Below, one piece after another: positions 6,397 to 7,277 of a stretch of DNA of 7,277 nt. The stretch comes from Bacillota bacterium (GTDB lineage: Bacteria > Bacillota > Clostridia > Oscillospirales > Ruminococcaceae). The translations under genes and the position numbers were made by a program. Within the stretch, counting starts at the first letter, position 1; every line of letters starts with the position of its first letter. The stretch covers positions 1 to 7,277 of the forward strand of contig JAEXNS010000338.1 of the NCBI GenBank assembly GCA_023439605.1, read 5' to 3'. The notes beneath the pieces are model-generated. The model was not told where the DNA came from and made no database searches. It saw nothing but the letters and a program-made list of their open reading frames with translations.

Positions 6397-6679
6397 CTTT
6401 TATGCCTCCTATTAAACCTGAAAGAATTTGTATGGCTTGACTACTATTTTGATTGTCAATTGAATAATGAGCCCATTTCCCATCTTTTCTACATTTAACT
6501 ATTCCAGAATCACAAAGTATTTTCATGTGATGTGATAAAGTGGATTGACTTATTTCAAGTTCGCTTAGTAATTTACAAGCACATTTTTCACCGTCTTTTA
6601 ACATGTAAAGTATTTTTAATCTTTGTTCGTCGCAAAATGCTTTGAAAACTTTTGCGTTTTTTTTGTGATTTAAAATCAT
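6389..6679 (-). CDS. ArsR/SmtB family metalloregulator
   Basis: A 96-residue winged-helix transcriptional repressor. The DNA-recognition helix region reads LEISQSTLSHHMKILCDSGIV (about 41-61), followed by the wing KCRKDGKWAHYSI. Residues 32-38 read KCACKLL, equivalent to the ELCVCDL metal box of ArsR/CadC-type sensors, with Cys33 and Cys35 as likely ligands. Cys56 in the recognition-helix region and Cys16 are additional candidate ligands. The pattern suits As(III)/Sb(III) or a soft metal, but could also serve as a thiol redox sensor given the thioredoxin partner. ATG 6679 has GAGGTG at 6688-6693, 8 nt upstream. It is the first gene of a two-gene operon and overlaps the thioredoxin gene by 8 nt. 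A perfect palindrome right at its transcription start suggests autorepression. No arsenite permease or arsenate reductase is in the window. Confidence 0.92.
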   Translation of the reverse strand: MILNHKKNAKVFKAFCDEQRLKILYMLKDGEKCACKLLSELEISQSTLSHHMKILCDSGIVKCRKDGKWAHYSIDNQNSSQAIQILSGLIGGIKDE

Positions 6680-6698
6680 TTTAACTACACCTCATATT

Positions 6699-6714
6699 TA
6701 TATTCATGAATATA
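6699..6714. promoter_or_regulatory. Candidate ArsR operator
   Basis: TATATTCATGAATATA is a perfect 16-bp palindrome lying 19 bp upstream of the arsR ATG and covering the predicted transcription start (near 6713). ArsR-family operators are typically AT-rich inverted repeats with TTCA/TGAA half-site cores, as here. Binding would block the arsR promoter. It is about 60 bp from the queH start, so direct repression of queH is less obvious. Confidence 0.6.
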
Positions 6715-6719
6715 TACTA

Positions 6720-6748
6720 ATTATATATTAAATCATAATCATTGTCAA
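6720..6748 (-). promoter_or_regulatory. Consensus sigma-A promoter of arsR-thioredoxin operon
   Basis: On the minus strand, TTGACA (6748-6743), a 17-nt spacer and TATAAT (6725-6720) give a perfect consensus promoter, with a start near 6713 and a leader of about 34 nt. Such a strong promoter next to a repressor gene fits a unit held down by its own product. Its -35 occupies the same bases as the -35 of the opposing queH promoter. Confidence 0.85.
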
Positions 6749-6752
6749 TGAT
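6738..6752. repeat. 15-bp palindrome over the shared -35 region
   Basis: ATCATTGTCAATGAT is a perfect 7+1+7 inverted repeat centred on 6745. Its middle supplies the -35 hexamers of both divergent promoters (TTGACA leftwards and TTGTCA rightwards). It could be a second regulator site, or the symmetry could simply reflect two opposed -35 elements sharing bases. Confidence 0.6.
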
Positions 6753-6770
6753 AAAGTCACATTTTAAAAT
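6742..6770 (+). promoter_or_regulatory. Sigma-A promoter of the queH transcription unit
   Basis: TTGTCA (6742-6747), a 17-nt spacer and TAAAAT (6765-6770). The start would be near 6777, just before the 5' edge of the structured leader at 6783, giving a leader of about 170 nt. It is divergent from, and overlaps the -35 of, the arsR promoter. Confidence 0.75.
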
Positions 6771-6782
6771 TATATGAGTTAA

Positions 6783-6924
6783 TACTATTTAGACTCTAAA
6801 ACACTTTATTTCTTATGGTGCTTAGTATTGCAAGGGTTTCGAATCTGCGGAGTCGACCGGGCTTTCCGGTCGCCCTAGACCTTCGGGGATATATCCTCAT
6901 TTTATGTGGTGTAGGTAAATAGTG
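6783..6924 (+). ncRNA. Structured leader RNA, copy B (upstream of queH)
   Basis: This is the second copy of the element at 4002-4144. The core 6833-6891 aligns without gaps with 4047-4105. P2 is CGACCG (6854-6859) with CGGTCG (6867-6872), six Watson-Crick pairs around GGCTTTC. AGGG (6833-6836) can pair with CCCT (6873-6876) around it. A 9-bp closing stem is possible between 6783-6791 and 6916-6924 (eight Watson-Crick pairs and one G-U). The competing hairpin seen in copy A is interrupted here by an A-G mismatch, so P2 is the better supported fold. The element ends about 22 nt before the queH start codon and close to its ribosome site (GAAAGG, 6934-6939), so translational control is plausible. 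No terminator is visible in the leader. It is not a preQ1 riboswitch by sequence, although queH belongs to the queuosine pathway. Confidence 0.72.
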
Positions 6925-6946
6925 ATTAATTGAGAAAGGTTAATTT

Positions 6947-7277
6947 ATGGAAAATATAAATTATCAAAAAGAATTAGAAAAAATAATAAATGAAAATATA
7001 AAAAATAATATAAAACCAAAATTACTTTTACATAGTTGTTGTGCACCATGTAGTTCATATGTTCTTGACTATCTATCTGAATTTTTTGAAATAACAGTTT
7101 ATTTTTATAATCCAAATATTTATCCAAAAGAAGAATTTGAATATAGGAAAAGGGAACAGGAAAAATTTATAAAAGAGTACAACTTTAAGTCAAAAATAAA
7201 CTTTGTGGATTGCAGTTATGATGAAAAAGATTTTTATGAAGCAATAAAAGGTTTTGAAGATTGTGAAGAAGGTGGGG
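6947..7277 (+). CDS. queH: Epoxyqueuosine reductase QueH, N-terminal part (cut by window end)
   Basis: The first 110 residues of a QueH (DUF208) protein, which reduces epoxyqueuosine to queuosine in tRNA as the cobalamin-independent alternative to QueG. Visible marks are LLLHSCCAPCSS with the adjacent Cys31-Cys32 and Cys35 that bind the iron-sulfur cluster and a second metal in the family, YFYNPNIYPKEEFEYRKRE (about 53-70), and GFEDCEEGG at the window end. That last stretch is where the family continues into a second cysteine group. ATG 6947 has GAAAGG at 6934-6939, 7 nt upstream. About half the gene is missing, as the family usually has about 180-220 residues. The N-terminal 24 residues are rich in Asn, Lys and Ile and poorly conserved. 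It is transcribed away from arsR and preceded by the structured leader, so its expression is likely controlled by that RNA. Confidence 0.92.
   Translation, partial: MENINYQKELEKIINENIKNNIKPKLLLHSCCAPCSSYVLDYLSEFFEITVYFYNPNIYPKEEFEYRKREQEKFIKEYNFKSKINFVDCSYDEKDFYEAIKGFEDCEEGG

Noticed and set aside
6783..6924. PreQ1, guanidine (ykkC), T-box or SAM riboswitch upstream of queH
   Set aside because: The pathway made preQ1 an obvious thought, but the core lacks the short preQ1 pseudoknot pattern, the ykkC AGGGTTCCG consensus, the T-box sequence and SAM-box motifs.
6945..7127. Open frame antisense to queH
   Set aside because: It is the reverse of the QueH N-terminus, has no ribosome site and a composition typical of antisense AT-rich sequence.

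Overview
The window is AT-rich DNA of a low-GC Gram-positive anaerobe, most likely a member of the Clostridia (Clostridium or Peptostreptococcaceae type). The evidence is the strong codon bias to A/T, AGGAGG-type ribosome binding sites, compact sigma-A promoters, and a set of Firmicutes-type genes (YkpA-type ABC-F, QueH, Gram-positive-type short Orn/Lys/Arg decarboxylase). It looks chromosomal. I see no insertion sequence, CRISPR array, tRNA, rRNA or phage gene. The genus cannot be fixed from this sequence alone.

Layout from left to right. (1) 1-2002, minus strand: a polyamine operon read leftwards, speD (S-adenosylmethionine decarboxylase, E. coli type) then speA (PLP-dependent arginine/lysine decarboxylase, cut by the window edge), with a good promoter at 2051-2079. 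(2) 2271-3820, plus strand: a two-gene membrane operon, a short NfeD-family protein followed by a QmcA-like SPFH/band-7 protein, with its own promoter and intrinsic terminator. (3) 3821-5821, plus strand: a structured leader of about 175-195 nt, then a YkpA-type ABC-F ATPase, closed by a bidirectional terminator. (4) 5827-6748, minus strand: arsR and a membrane-anchored thioredoxin overlapping by 8 nt, ending at the same bidirectional terminator. (5) 6742-7277, plus strand: a divergent promoter, a second structured leader, and the start of queH (epoxyqueuosine reductase), cut by the window edge.

The most interesting signal is not a protein. The leaders of the ABC-F gene and of queH share a 59-nt ungapped core (4047-4105 and 6833-6891, 48 of 59 bases identical). 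It contains a hairpin with a compensatory T-A to C-G change and a G-U to G-C change, and possible long-range closing stems of different sequence but nearly the same span (143 and 142 nt). This is a dispersed cis-regulatory RNA placed in front of two genes that act on translation (a ribosome-associated ATPase and a tRNA-modification enzyme). It may be an instance of the reported uup RNA motif, a name recalled from memory and not checked, or something not yet described.

Two other points stand out. The arsR and queH promoters run back to back and share one -35 region inside a 15-bp palindrome. In the ABC-F protein, three unusual motif residues all fall in the same one of its two composite ATP sites.
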